Below, piece after piece: positions 40,633 through 48,654 of a stretch of 64,000 nucleotides of DNA. Location of the stretch: assembly GCF_018130765.1 (NCBI RefSeq), contig NZ_JAFCJZ010000019.1:107997-171996 (forward strand), written 5' to 3'. The notes under the pieces were generated by a model, which worked only from the letters and a program-made list of their open reading frames with translations, ran no database searches and was not told where the DNA came from. The first letter of the stretch is position 1. Each line of letters starts with the position of its first letter. The DNA comes from Bradyrhizobium iriomotense. GTDB lineage: Bacteria > Pseudomonadota > Alphaproteobacteria > Rhizobiales > Xanthobacteraceae. The position numbers were made by a program, and so were the translations under genes.

Positions 40633-41586
40633 ATGATCACCCGACGACACATTCTCGCAACGGCCCTGTTGCTTGCGACGGCTCTTGCGCCCCCCGCGCG
40701 CGCCGAGGACAAGCCGGCGGAAATCCGCATCGGCACGCAGAAGGGCGGTTTCTTCCCGGCGGTGCGCCAGCGTCAGACGCTCGAAAATGCCTTCAAGCCG
40801 CTCGGCATCGAGATCAAGTGGGTCGATTTCCAGTTCGGTCCGCCGCTGCTGGAGGCGATCAATGTCGGTAGCGTCGATTTCGGCTATGTCGGCGACTCCC
40901 CGCCGATCTTCGCGCAGGCCGGCGGCGCCAAGATCCGCTACGTCGCTGCGGTGAAGTCGGAAGGCAACACGCAGGCGATCATCGTGCCGAAGGACTCAGC
41001 CATCAAGACGCTCGCCGATCTCAAGGGCAAGCGCGTCGCCTTCGGCAAGGGATCGAGCGCGCATAATCTCCTCGTCGCGGCGCTCGAAAAGGCTGGCCTG
41101 TCCTGGTCCGACATCACGCCGGCGCCGCTCGCGCCCGCGGATGCGACGGCCGCCTTCGTCAAGGGCTCGGTCGACGCCTGGTCGATCTGGGACCCGTATC
41201 TCGCGCTCGCCGAATTGAAGGAGAGCGCGCGCGTCATCGCCTTCGACAAGGACGTGCACAAGCCGAACGCGTTCTACATCGCCAACACCGACTTCGTGGA
41301 TAAGTATCCGTCGCTCGTCGCGAAGCTCAACACGACCTTCGCGTCCGAAGGCATCTGGGCCAACCAGCACCACGAGGACGTCGCCAAGGCGCAGGCAGAC
41401 GCGACCGGCGTCGACATCGAGGCCGTCAGGCGTTTCGTGGATCGCTCCAACTTCCGCGTCGTGCCGCTGGATGCCGAAATTGTCGCAAGCCAGCAGGCGG
41501 TCGCCGACCGTTTTGCAAAGCTTGGCCTGATCCCGAAGCCGGTCAACGTCTCCGACATCGTCTGGAAATGGACGCCAGGCTCCTGA
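40633..41586 (+). CDS. Aliphatic sulfonate ABC transporter substrate-binding protein (SsuA-like)
   Basis: 317 residues with a Sec signal peptide (MITRRHILATALLLATALAPPARA). Mature protein of the SsuA/TauA/NMT1 class: IRIGTQKGGFFPAVRQRQTLENAF, VDFQFGPPLLEAINVGSVDFGYVGDSPPIFAQAGG, GKRVAFGKGSSAHNLLVAAL and DAWSIWDPYLALAE. These blocks bind the sulfonate group in SsuA. A good AAAGGA ribosome-binding site precedes it. No permease, ATPase or monooxygenase gene follows here; the next genes are on the other strand. It must therefore share ssuBC-type components encoded elsewhere. Confidence 0.88.
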   Translation: MITRRHILATALLLATALAPPARAEDKPAEIRIGTQKGGFFPAVRQRQTLENAFKPLGIEIKWVDFQFGPPLLEAINVGSVDFGYVGDSPPIFAQAGGAKIRYVAAVKSEGNTQAIIVPKDSAIKTLADLKGKRVAFGKGSSAHNLLVAALEKAGLSWSDITPAPLAPADATAAFVKGSVDAWSIWDPYLALAELKESARVIAFDKDVHKPNAFYIANTDFVDKYPSLVAKLNTTFASEGIWANQHHEDVAKAQADATGVDIEAVRRFVDRSNFRVVPLDAEIVASQQAVADRFAKLGLIPKPVNVSDIVWKWTPGS

Positions 41587-41593
41587 GCGGCGC

Positions 41594-42376
41594 CTAGCCC
41601 TTCAGTGCCGCCAGCAACTCGTCCGGGCGTTCGGCCATGATCATGTGGCCGGCGCCCGGCACCACGACGGTCTTGGCGTGTGGGATCGCGGCTGCAAGCG
41701 CCTTGCCCGCCTTCGCCGGCGTCATCATGTCTCGCTCGCCGAGAATGAGCGTCGTCGGCACCTTGACGCTTGCCGCGGCGGCAAGCGCATTCGCGTAGGC
41801 ATTGCAGGCTGACAAATCCCTAAACAGCACGCCCGGCTCGCATGCCTTCAGCACCGCCTGCGCGCCGCCATGCATCCACAGGCCCGGCGCGAGGCTGCCG
41901 CCGAGTTCCGCGTTGAAGCCGAGACCCCAGATCGACACCATGTCGTTGGCATCCTGCGAGTTGGCTTCGGCGGCCTTGAGCAGATCGGGGCCGACCGTCA
42001 TGGTCGCGGCAGTGCCGATCAGGCTCAGCGCCGACACCTTGTCGGGATGACGCGCCGCCGTCTCCAGCGAGATCAGCGATCCCATGGAGTGGCCGATCAG
42101 ATGCGCCTCCGCGGCGCCGGCGGCATCGAGCAGCGCCGCCGTCCAGTCGGCCATGTCAGCGATGGTCGAGAGCGAGGGTCCCGCCGAGCGGCCGTGGCCG
42201 GGCAGGTCGGGCGCCAGCACGCCAAAACCGTGATGGGCGAACCAGCGCGTGTGCAGCGCCCAGGTCGAATGATCGAAGCCGGCGCCATGGATGAAGACCA
42301 CGGTAGGCAGGGACTTGTCGAAATCGCGGCCGCCGGTTGCGGCAAATACCTCGGCGCCGTTGACGGAAAGCTTCAT
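41594..42376 (-). CDS. Alpha/beta hydrolase
   Basis: 260 residues. Oxyanion HGAGFDHSTW near residue 31, nucleophile GHSMGS near residue 95, acid in LILGERDMMTPAKAG and the late His in GAGHMIMAERP. It belongs to the broad family of 3-oxoadipate enol-lactonase and ester hydrolases. It starts 4 bases after the stop of the sulfhydrylase gene, so it is likely co-transcribed with it and might act on an ester or thioester from that pathway. The substrate is not predictable. Confidence 0.85.
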   Translation of the reverse strand: MKLSVNGAEVFAATGGRDFDKSLPTVVFIHGAGFDHSTWALHTRWFAHHGFGVLAPDLPGHGRSAGPSLSTIADMADWTAALLDAAGAAEAHLIGHSMGSLISLETAARHPDKVSALSLIGTAATMTVGPDLLKAAEANSQDANDMVSIWGLGFNAELGGSLAPGLWMHGGAQAVLKACEPGVLFRDLSACNAYANALAAAASVKVPTTLILGERDMMTPAKAGKALAAAIPHAKTVVVPGAGHMIMAERPDELLAALKG

Positions 42377-42380
42377 GGTG

Positions 42381-43676
42381 TCAGGCCTTTTGCGAGATGC
42401 GCAGCGCTTGGTTGAGGTCGTCGATGATGTCGGAGGCGGTCTCGATGCCGACCGAGAGCCGCACCAGCTCCTCGCCGACGCCGGCGGCCTTGAGCTGCTC
42501 GGCGTCCATCTGCTGATGCGTGGTCGAGGCGGGGTGGATCACCAGCGTCTTGGCATCGCCGACATTGGCGAGATGGCTGATCATGCGCAGTGATTCGATG
42601 AACTTGCGGCCCGCGGGCCGGCCGCCCTTGATACCGAAGGACACGATCGAGCCAGCGCCGCGCGGCAGCAACTGCTTTGCAAGCTGGTAGTCCGTGTGGT
42701 CCTCGAGCGAGGGATGCAGCACCCAGTCGACGGCCTTGTTGGACTTCAGCGCCTCCAGCACCAGATGCGTGTTCTGCATGTGGCGGTCCATGCGCACGCC
42801 CAGCGTCTCCACGCCTTGCAGGAGCTGGAACGCGTTGGTTGGCGACAGACAGGCGCCGAAATCGCGCAGGCCCTCGGTGCGCGCGCGCATGATGAAAGCG
42901 GCGGTGCCGAACTGCTCGTCGAAGACGATACCGTGATAGCCGCCATAGGGCTCGGTCAGCACGCCGAACTTGCCCGATGCGCGCCAGTCGAACCGGCCGC
43001 CATCGACGATGGCGCCGCCGATCGCGATGCCGTGGCCGCCGATCCATTTGGTCGCCGAATGCATGACGATGTCAGCGCCAAGCTCGATCGGGCGGCTGAG
43101 GTAGGGCGTGGCAAAGGTGTTGTCGATCAGCAGGGGAATCTTTGCCTCATGCGCGATCGCAGCGACCTTGGGGATGTCGAGCACCTCAAGGCCGGGGTTG
43201 CCGATGGTCTCGCCGATCACGAGCCTCGTGTTCGGCTTGATCGCCGCGCGGAACGCATCGAGATCGCGCGGCTTCACGAACGTCGTGGTGATGCCGAAGC
43301 GCGGCAGCGTATGGGCCAGCAGATTGATGGTGCCGCCATAGAGCGAGCTCGACGCCACGATGTGGTCGCCGGCGCTCAGCAGCGTGGCGATGGCCAGGTG
43401 CATCGCCGCCTGGCCGCTCGCCGTGCAGATCGCGCCGACACCGCCTTCCAGCGCCGCAAGCCGCTCCTCCAGCACGCCGGTGGTCGGATTGGAGATGCGC
43501 GTATAGATGTGGCCGGCGCGCTCCAGGTTGAACAGCGCGGCGGCGTGATCGGAATCCTGGAACACGTAGGACGTGGTCTGGTAAATCGGCACCGCACGGG
43601 CACCGGTCGTGGGATCCGGATGCTGGCCCGCATGCAGGCTCAGGGTCTCGAAGGCAGGCGGCTTTGGCGCGGGCAT
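42381..43676 (-). CDS. metY: O-acetylhomoserine sulfhydrylase (MetY type)
   Basis: 431 residues, the length typical of MetY (longer than MetB/MetZ). PLP enzyme that makes homocysteine from O-acetylhomoserine and sulfide, or methionine from methanethiol. Features: FETLSLHAGQHPDPTTGARAVPIYQTTSYVFQD; the PLP phosphate region ASGQAAMHLAI; the aspartate in PLLIDNTFATPYLSRP; the PLP lysine in ADIVMHSATKWIGGHG; and late DAKTLVIHPASTTHQQM. The neighbouring sulfonate and methanethiol-oxidase genes make a sulfur theme. No SAM riboswitch motif was seen upstream. Confidence 0.9.
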   Translation of the reverse strand: MPAPKPPAFETLSLHAGQHPDPTTGARAVPIYQTTSYVFQDSDHAAALFNLERAGHIYTRISNPTTGVLEERLAALEGGVGAICTASGQAAMHLAIATLLSAGDHIVASSSLYGGTINLLAHTLPRFGITTTFVKPRDLDAFRAAIKPNTRLVIGETIGNPGLEVLDIPKVAAIAHEAKIPLLIDNTFATPYLSRPIELGADIVMHSATKWIGGHGIAIGGAIVDGGRFDWRASGKFGVLTEPYGGYHGIVFDEQFGTAAFIMRARTEGLRDFGACLSPTNAFQLLQGVETLGVRMDRHMQNTHLVLEALKSNKAVDWVLHPSLEDHTDYQLAKQLLPRGAGSIVSFGIKGGRPAGRKFIESLRMISHLANVGDAKTLVIHPASTTHQQMDAEQLKAAGVGEELVRLSVGIETASDIIDDLNQALRISQKA

Positions 43677-43768
43677 GCGTGGCCTCGTTGGTCGGTCGGT
43701 AAGGGTGGCCCTTGTGCCATAAAACGGAGGACCAAGTCAGCCATTGACAGCGCCGCAACGGCAGTGCG

Positions 43769-43970
43769 CTCCCTCGCCCCGCTCTTGTCCGCCGAAGCCT
43801 TGGCGAAGGCGGATGCGGGGCCGCGACGAGCTTCGCTCGCGCTGAGAGGGTTGGGGTGAGGGGGAGTCTCCCCGGGGACGGTGATAGACGGACTCGCGGA
43901 GAGTCCCCCTCACCCGGATTGCATCTGACGATGCAATCCGGCCTCTCCCCGCAGGCGGGGAGAGGCGAAG
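43769..43970. repeat. Compound palindromic intergenic repeats
   Basis: Divergent copy of the CTCTCCCC...GGGGAGAG repeat type. Inner arms GAGGGGGAGTCTCC and GGAGAGTCCCCCTC, then GGATTGCATC and GATGCAATCC, form successive stems. It fills most of the gap between metY and the IclR gene; no gene is apparent there. Confidence 0.6.
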
Positions 43971-43996
43971 GAACGCCATCTGCGTGCCGGCTGTGC

Positions 43997-44788
43997 TTAC
44001 CCCCCGATCGCCTGCTCGATGATCCGCGCCTCTCGCAACAAAATCTCCGCCACCTCCTGCTCGCGCCTTGGCCCCAGCCTCGTGCGAACGGCGGAGACGG
44101 TCATCGCCGCGGCGGGCTGCCCGTCCGGGGTCTTGATCCAGGTCGAGATCGATTTCGTGCCCTGCACCAGGCCGATCTCCCTCATGCCGTATCCCAGCCG
44201 TCGCGCGGCGGTGACTTCGCCGAGCACCGTCGCGACATCGGTCCGGTAGGCCTCGAACCGCTTCTCGTTGGCCGCGACGATTTTTCGCGCCTCCTGCGCC
44301 GGCATCGCAGCGAGGATGGCGACGCCTGCGCTGGAGACGCCGAGCGGCCGGCGCGCGCCGACTTCGATCGACAGCACCTGGATCGGATAGACGCCGATCC
44401 TGCGGTCGACGCACAGCGTGTCGTTGCCGGTGCGCACCGTCAGGAACAGCGTATCGCCGATCGCGGCGGAGGCACGTTGCAGCGAGGGATTGGCGGCGAT
44501 CAGCAGCCGCGATGGCCGGGGACGCGCCAGCGCGAGCTCCGGCACCTGGTTGCCGATCGCGTAGCGGCCGGTGCGCTCGTGCCGCTCGACGATGCCTTCC
44601 TCGATCAGCACATGGACGATGCGATGCACGGTCGGACGGGTGAGGCCGGTGGTCCGCACCACCTCGGCCAATGGCACACCGTCCTCGCGGCCTGCGGCAA
44701 GAATACGCAGCACCGCGAGCGCGCGCCGGATCGCCTGCGCGCCCTGCCGCGGTTCCATGGCGTTGCGGGTCAATCTGGTTCTGTCCAT
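43997..44788 (-). CDS. IclR-family transcriptional regulator
   Basis: About 263 residues from the ATG at 44788, which lies in a palindrome; starting at 44758 (MEPRQG) gives 253 and may be the true start. Winged helix about 15-75 (RRALAVLRILAAGREDGVPLAEVVRTTGLTRPTVHRIVHVLIEEGIVERHERTGRYAIG), followed by the IclR effector domain (SLQRASAAIGDTLFLTVRTGNDTLCVDRR ... ARRPLGVSSAGVAILAAM). It diverges from the TctC-led catabolic cluster and most likely controls it in response to an aromatic or organic-acid ligand. Confidence 0.9.
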   Translation of the reverse strand: MDRTRLTRNAMEPRQGAQAIRRALAVLRILAAGREDGVPLAEVVRTTGLTRPTVHRIVHVLIEEGIVERHERTGRYAIGNQVPELALARPRPSRLLIAANPSLQRASAAIGDTLFLTVRTGNDTLCVDRRIGVYPIQVLSIEVGARRPLGVSSAGVAILAAMPAQEARKIVAANEKRFEAYRTDVATVLGEVTAARRLGYGMREIGLVQGTKSISTWIKTPDGQPAAAMTVSAVRTRLGPRREQEVAEILLREARIIEQAIGG

Positions 44789-44798
44789 AATATGGACA
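44782..44798. promoter_or_regulatory. IclR operator candidate
   Basis: A perfect 17-bp palindrome, TGTCCATA-A-TATGGACA. It lies at the 5' end of the IclR gene, covering one of its possible start codons, and about 125 bases before the divergent tctC start. Position and symmetry suggest autoregulation and control of the cluster. Confidence 0.6.
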
Positions 44799-44920
44799 AG
44801 AACGCCACAATTCACTCGACAGGTAAAGTGCGCATCTGGAGATTGCGCCGCGATCGGGATGCCGTGCGCGACGTCAGCGGCACTCGATACTGGAATTGGA
44901 AGCGCTGCTGGGAGGTTAAC

Positions 44921-45886
44921 ATGAGATTAATCTGGATTGCCATCGCTGCTGCGGCCGCGATGCTGGCAGGGCCCGCATCGGGCCAGCAATGGCCCGCCCG
45001 CAGCGTCAAGCTGATCGTGCCTTATCCTGCCGGCGGCAATGTCGACAGCGCCGCGCGCATCATCGCCGACAAGCTCCAGGAAAAGCTCGGCCAGCCCTTC
45101 ATCATCGAGAACAAGGCCGGCGCCGGCGGCATGATCGCGGGCGAGGCCTTCGCGAAGTCGGCGCCCGACGGCTACACGCTGTTCGTCGGCGCCAACGGCC
45201 CGGTGCTGTTCGCGACCGAGATCAACAAGCGCGAGGCCTATAACTGGAAGAAGGATTTCCTTCCCATCTCGACCATCTCGATGACGCCGCTGGTGCTCGA
45301 GGTGCATCCGTCGGTGCAGGCCAACAACTTCAAGGAATTCATCGACCTCGCCAAGCGCGAGCCCGGCAAGCTGACCATGGCCTCGCCCGGCCCCGGCACC
45401 ACCAACCATCTGCTCAGCGAGCTGATGCAGTCGAACCTCGAGCTGCAATGGGTGACCGCGCACTATCGCGGCAATGCGCCGGCGGTCAACGATCTGCTCG
45501 GCGGCCAGGTGCAGTTCGCATTCGACCAGCTCACGGTCAGCCTCCAGCACATCAAGGCCGGCCTGTTCCGCGCGCTGGCCGTCACCAGCCCGCATCGCCT
45601 GAAGTCGCTGCCTGATGTGCCGACCTTCGCCGAGCTCGGCTACAAGGATTTTGACGGCCAGACCTTTACGGGCCTGTTCGCGCCTACGGGCACGCCCGGG
45701 CCGGTCGTGGACAAGCTGCATGAAACGCTGGTCGCGATCCTCAAAGACCCCGGCGTGGTCGACAAGTTCGAAAAACTCGGTGGCGAAGCAACGGCGATGA
45801 CGCCGGACGAGTTCAGGGCTTATCTGGAGCGCGAGGACGCCAAGTGGATTCCGGTCGTGCGCAAGGCCAACATCAGGGCTGAATGA
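44921..45886 (+). CDS. Tripartite tricarboxylate transporter receptor (TctC/Bug family)
   Basis: 321 residues with a signal peptide (MRLIWIAIAAAAAMLAGPASG) after a clear GGAGG. Bug-family solute receptor: WPARSVKLIVPYPAGGNVDSAARIIADKLQEKLGQPFIIENKAGAGGMIAGEAFAKSAPDGYTL, then LTMASPGPGTTNHLLSELM and AHYRGNAPAVNDLLGGQVQFAFDQL. It captures a carboxylate in the periplasm for a TctAB permease, which is not encoded nearby. It leads a run of catabolic genes, so the ligand is probably their aromatic or dicarboxylate substrate. Confidence 0.88.
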   Translation: MRLIWIAIAAAAAMLAGPASGQQWPARSVKLIVPYPAGGNVDSAARIIADKLQEKLGQPFIIENKAGAGGMIAGEAFAKSAPDGYTLFVGANGPVLFATEINKREAYNWKKDFLPISTISMTPLVLEVHPSVQANNFKEFIDLAKREPGKLTMASPGPGTTNHLLSELMQSNLELQWVTAHYRGNAPAVNDLLGGQVQFAFDQLTVSLQHIKAGLFRALAVTSPHRLKSLPDVPTFAELGYKDFDGQTFTGLFAPTGTPGPVVDKLHETLVAILKDPGVVDKFEKLGGEATAMTPDEFRAYLEREDAKWIPVVRKANIRAE

Positions 45887-45889
45887 TCG

Positions 45890-46507
45890 ATGCGGATCGA
45901 CCCCACCGAGCTCGGCGCCGAGCACATCTACCGCCTGATGACCGGCATCGTGGTGCCGCGTCCGATCGCGTGGGTCACGAGCCTGTCAAGCAAGGGCGTG
46001 CTCAACCTCGCGCCGTTCAGCGCCTTCACCTTCGTCTCGCAGAAGCCGCCGATGCTCGCCATCAGCGTCGGCCGCAAGGGCGCCGACTACAAGGACACCG
46101 CGCACAACATCCTCGACACCGAGGAGTATGTGATCCATATCGCCGATACGCCTCTGATGAAGGCGGTGCACGACAGCTCGGTCGAGCATCCGCCTGAAGT
46201 CAGTGAGGTCGAGCATCTCGGGCTGGAAACGCTGCCCTGCGAGCGCATCAAGGTGCCGCGGCTCAGCGCTGCGCCGGTCGCGATGGAGTGCCGCTTCCGC
46301 CAGTGCCTCGAGTTCGGCGATGCGAAGAGTCGGCTCATCGTCGGCGAGGTCGTGATGTTCCATCTACGCGATGGCCTCGTGAACGACGGCAAGGTCGAGA
46401 CCAAGGCGCTCGACCCGATCGCGCGCATCGGCGGGCCGCGCTACGCCCGCCTCGGCGAGATCGTGACGCTGAACACCGTTTTCCAGACGCCCAAATCGAA
46501 AGACTGA
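45890..46507 (+). CDS. Flavin reductase-like domain protein
   Basis: 205 residues, FMN-binding split barrel: RLMTGIVVPRPIAWVTSLSSKGVLNLAPFSAFTFVSQKPPMLAISVG is the conserved flavin-binding core. Members include HpaC-type flavin reductases and FMN-dependent oxidoreductases of unknown substrate. Starts 3 bases after the tctC stop. No oxygenase partner is present in this run, so whether it supplies reduced flavin is unclear. Confidence 0.83.
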   Translation: MRIDPTELGAEHIYRLMTGIVVPRPIAWVTSLSSKGVLNLAPFSAFTFVSQKPPMLAISVGRKGADYKDTAHNILDTEEYVIHIADTPLMKAVHDSSVEHPPEVSEVEHLGLETLPCERIKVPRLSAAPVAMECRFRQCLEFGDAKSRLIVGEVVMFHLRDGLVNDGKVETKALDPIARIGGPRYARLGEIVTLNTVFQTPKSKD

Positions 46508-46562
46508 GTGCGCGGGCCGGCCGTCGCGCCCAGCCGCCTCAAGATCATCGGAGGAAATGACA

Positions 46563-47423
46563 ATGCGACTCCTGAGCTATCTCCTGGACGGCGAGGCGCG
46601 CTACGGCGCGGCCGTTGCTGGCGGCGTGGTCGACCTGACCAAACGGATCGGACGCGACTATTCGGATGTGAAGGCGCTGATCGCCGCCAATGCGCTCGCC
46701 GATGCGCAGGAAGCAATTGCCGGACAAGAGCCGGACTATGCGCTGGACAAGCTCGTCCTGCTGCCGCCGGTGCTGGCGCCGGAAAAGCTCTGGTGCATCG
46801 GCGTCAACTACGCCGAGCGCAATGCGGAATATAAGGACAATTCGGACCTGCCAAAATATCCCAGCCTGTTCGTGCGCAGCATGTCCTCGATGACCGGCTC
46901 CGGCCAGCCGCTGGAGAAGCCCAAGGTTTCGGACCAGCTCGACTATGAGGGCGAGCTCGTCATCGTGATCGGGCAGGGCGGCCGTCACATCCCGCGCGAA
47001 CAGGCGTGGTCGCACATCTTCGGCATGACCTTGTGCAACGAAGGCACAATCCGCGACTGGCTGCGCCACGGCAAGTTCAACGTCACGCAGGGCAAGAATT
47101 TCGACCGCTCCGGCAGCATCGGCCCGTGGATCGTCACGGCGGACGAGCTCGATCCGCGCGGACCGCATGACATCATCACGCGCGTCAACGGCGAGGTACG
47201 GCAGCAGGACACCACCGAGCGGCTGATGTTCCCGTTCGATTTCATCATCTCTTATCTCTCGACCTTCGCCACGCTGAAGCCCGGCGACATGATCGTCACG
47301 GGCACGCCCACAGGCGCGGGCGCGCGCTTCGATCCGCCGCGCTGGCTGAAAGTCGGCGACGTCGTCGAGGTCGAGTCGAGCCGCATCGGCGTGCTGCGCA
47401 ACACCGTCGCCGCGGAGCAATAG
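46563..47423 (+). CDS. Fumarylacetoacetate hydrolase (FAH) family protein
   Basis: 286 residues from the ATG at 46563, 8 bases after GGAGG; an ATG at 46557 is too close to that site. C-terminal FAH fold: KLWCIGVNYAERNAEYKDN, the metal-binding Glu residues in QLDYEGELVIVIG, NEGTIRDWLRHGKFNVTQGKNFDRSGSIGPWIVTADEL and DMIVTGTPTGAGA. The family hydrolyses or decarboxylates beta-diketo acids from ring cleavage (HpaG, fumarylpyruvate hydrolase). The adjacent HpaH-type hydratase suggests that the two follow one another in one pathway. Confidence 0.88.
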   Translation: MRLLSYLLDGEARYGAAVAGGVVDLTKRIGRDYSDVKALIAANALADAQEAIAGQEPDYALDKLVLLPPVLAPEKLWCIGVNYAERNAEYKDNSDLPKYPSLFVRSMSSMTGSGQPLEKPKVSDQLDYEGELVIVIGQGGRHIPREQAWSHIFGMTLCNEGTIRDWLRHGKFNVTQGKNFDRSGSIGPWIVTADELDPRGPHDIITRVNGEVRQQDTTERLMFPFDFIISYLSTFATLKPGDMIVTGTPTGAGARFDPPRWLKVGDVVEVESSRIGVLRNTVAAEQ

Positions 47424-47426
47424 ACC

Positions 47427-48230
47427 ATGCTGGATACCGCCACGATCGAACGCCTTGCCGCGCGCCTCGATGAAGCCGAGCGCACCAAGGCGCTGATCCC
47501 GATGTTCACGAAGGAGTATCCGGACTTCAGCATCGAGGATGCCTATGCCATCCAGCGCAGCTGGACGAAACTCCAGCTCGGCCGCGGTCGCGTCATCAAG
47601 GGCCACAAGATCGGCCTCACCTCGAAAGCGATGCAGAACGCGGTCGGCATCAATGAGCCCGATTACGGCGTGCTGTTCGCCGACATGTTCTATGCCGACG
47701 CCGCGCCGATCCCGTTCGATCGTTTCCACGCGCCGCGCATCGAGGTCGAGCTCGCCTTCGTGCTGAAGGCACCGCTGCGCGGGCCCGATTGCACCATCTT
47801 CGACGTGCTCAACGCCACCGACTACGTCACGCCCGCGCTGGAGATCCTTGAGACGCGCATGCATCGCGTCGATCCTGAGACAGGCAAGACGCGAAAAGTC
47901 ATGGACACGATCTCGGACAACGCCGCCAACGCCGCGCTGGTGCTCGGCGGCCGGCCGATCCGCCCGATGGATGCCGATCTGCGCTGGATCGGCGCGCTGC
48001 TGTTCCGCAACGGCGAGGTCGAGGAGACCGGCCTTGCCGCCGGCGTGCTCAATCATCCCGCCAACGGCATCGCCTGGCTCGCCAACCGCCTCGCGCCGCA
48101 TGACGAATATCTCGCCGCCGGCGAGGTGGTGCTGGCGGGATCGTTCACGCGTCCGGTCGACATCCGCCGCGGCGACACCTTCCACGCGGACTATGGCGCC
48201 TTCGGCTCGGTGTCGTGCCAGTTCGTCTGA
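47427..48230 (+). CDS. 2-oxo-hepta-3-ene-1,7-dioate hydratase (HpaH/HpcG type)
   Basis: 267 residues, the exact size range of HpaH/HpcG, FAH-related hydratases that add water to 2-hydroxyalkadienoates after meta ring cleavage. Features: GRVIKGHKIGLTSKAMQNAVGINEPDYGVLFADMFYADAAPIPFDRFHAPRIEVELAFVL with the metal-ligand Glu pair, ALEILETRM, DTISDNAANAALVLGGRPI, and the C-terminal VLAGSFTRPVDIRRGDTFHADYGAFGSVSCQF. Starts 3 bases after the FAH gene. It might also be a 2-oxopent-4-enoate hydratase. Confidence 0.87.
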   Translation: MLDTATIERLAARLDEAERTKALIPMFTKEYPDFSIEDAYAIQRSWTKLQLGRGRVIKGHKIGLTSKAMQNAVGINEPDYGVLFADMFYADAAPIPFDRFHAPRIEVELAFVLKAPLRGPDCTIFDVLNATDYVTPALEILETRMHRVDPETGKTRKVMDTISDNAANAALVLGGRPIRPMDADLRWIGALLFRNGEVEETGLAAGVLNHPANGIAWLANRLAPHDEYLAAGEVVLAGSFTRPVDIRRGDTFHADYGAFGSVSCQFV

Positions 48231-48255
48231 AGCAACAACAAGCAGGGAGCGCACC

Positions 48256-48642
48256 ATGTCACGGCGCAAGAGCATCCATATCGGCGGCTTCAAGCACGTC
48301 AATCCGATCCCGAACGCCTGCCGCATCGGTAATCTCGTGATGTCGGGCGTCATCCTCGGCCGCGATCCCGCGACCAATGCGATGCCCGAGAGCCTCGACG
48401 CCCAATGCGCCAACATGTTCGCGCATATGAAGGCGACGGTGGAGGCCGCCGGCGGCACCACCGACGACATCATCAAGATGACGGTCTGGCTGAAGGACCG
48501 CTCGCAGCGCGGCCCGGTGAATGTCGAGTGGCTGAAAATGTTTCCGGACGAGCATTCGCGCCCGGCCCGCCACGCGCTGCCGATGGACAACATGGATGGC
48601 GGCGCGCTGGTGCAGTGCGACTTCACCGCCGTGATCGACTGA
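48256..48642 (+). CDS. RidA/YjgF-family protein
   Basis: 128 residues from the ATG after CAGGGAGCG. Rid superfamily: VNPIPNACRIGNLVMSGVILGRDPAT, ANMFAHMKATVEAAGGTTDDIIKMTVWLKD, and ARHALPMDNMDGGALVQCDFTAVI. The canonical Arg that binds 2-imino acids (RidA Arg105) sits in this last block as R in SRPARHAL. Rid proteins within catabolic operons often hydrolyse an enamine or tautomer; its role here is not settled. Confidence 0.85.
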   Translation: MSRRKSIHIGGFKHVNPIPNACRIGNLVMSGVILGRDPATNAMPESLDAQCANMFAHMKATVEAAGGTTDDIIKMTVWLKDRSQRGPVNVEWLKMFPDEHSRPARHALPMDNMDGGALVQCDFTAVID

Positions 48643-48654
48643 AGGAGCGTTTGC

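Noticed and set aside
42381..43768. SAM riboswitch upstream of metY
   Set aside because: Looked for SAM-I and SAM-II type leader motifs in the sequence before the start; none could be recognised.
43737..44810. 357-codon minus-strand frame overlapping the IclR gene
   Set aside because: Shadow frame of the IclR gene running on into a palindromic repeat.
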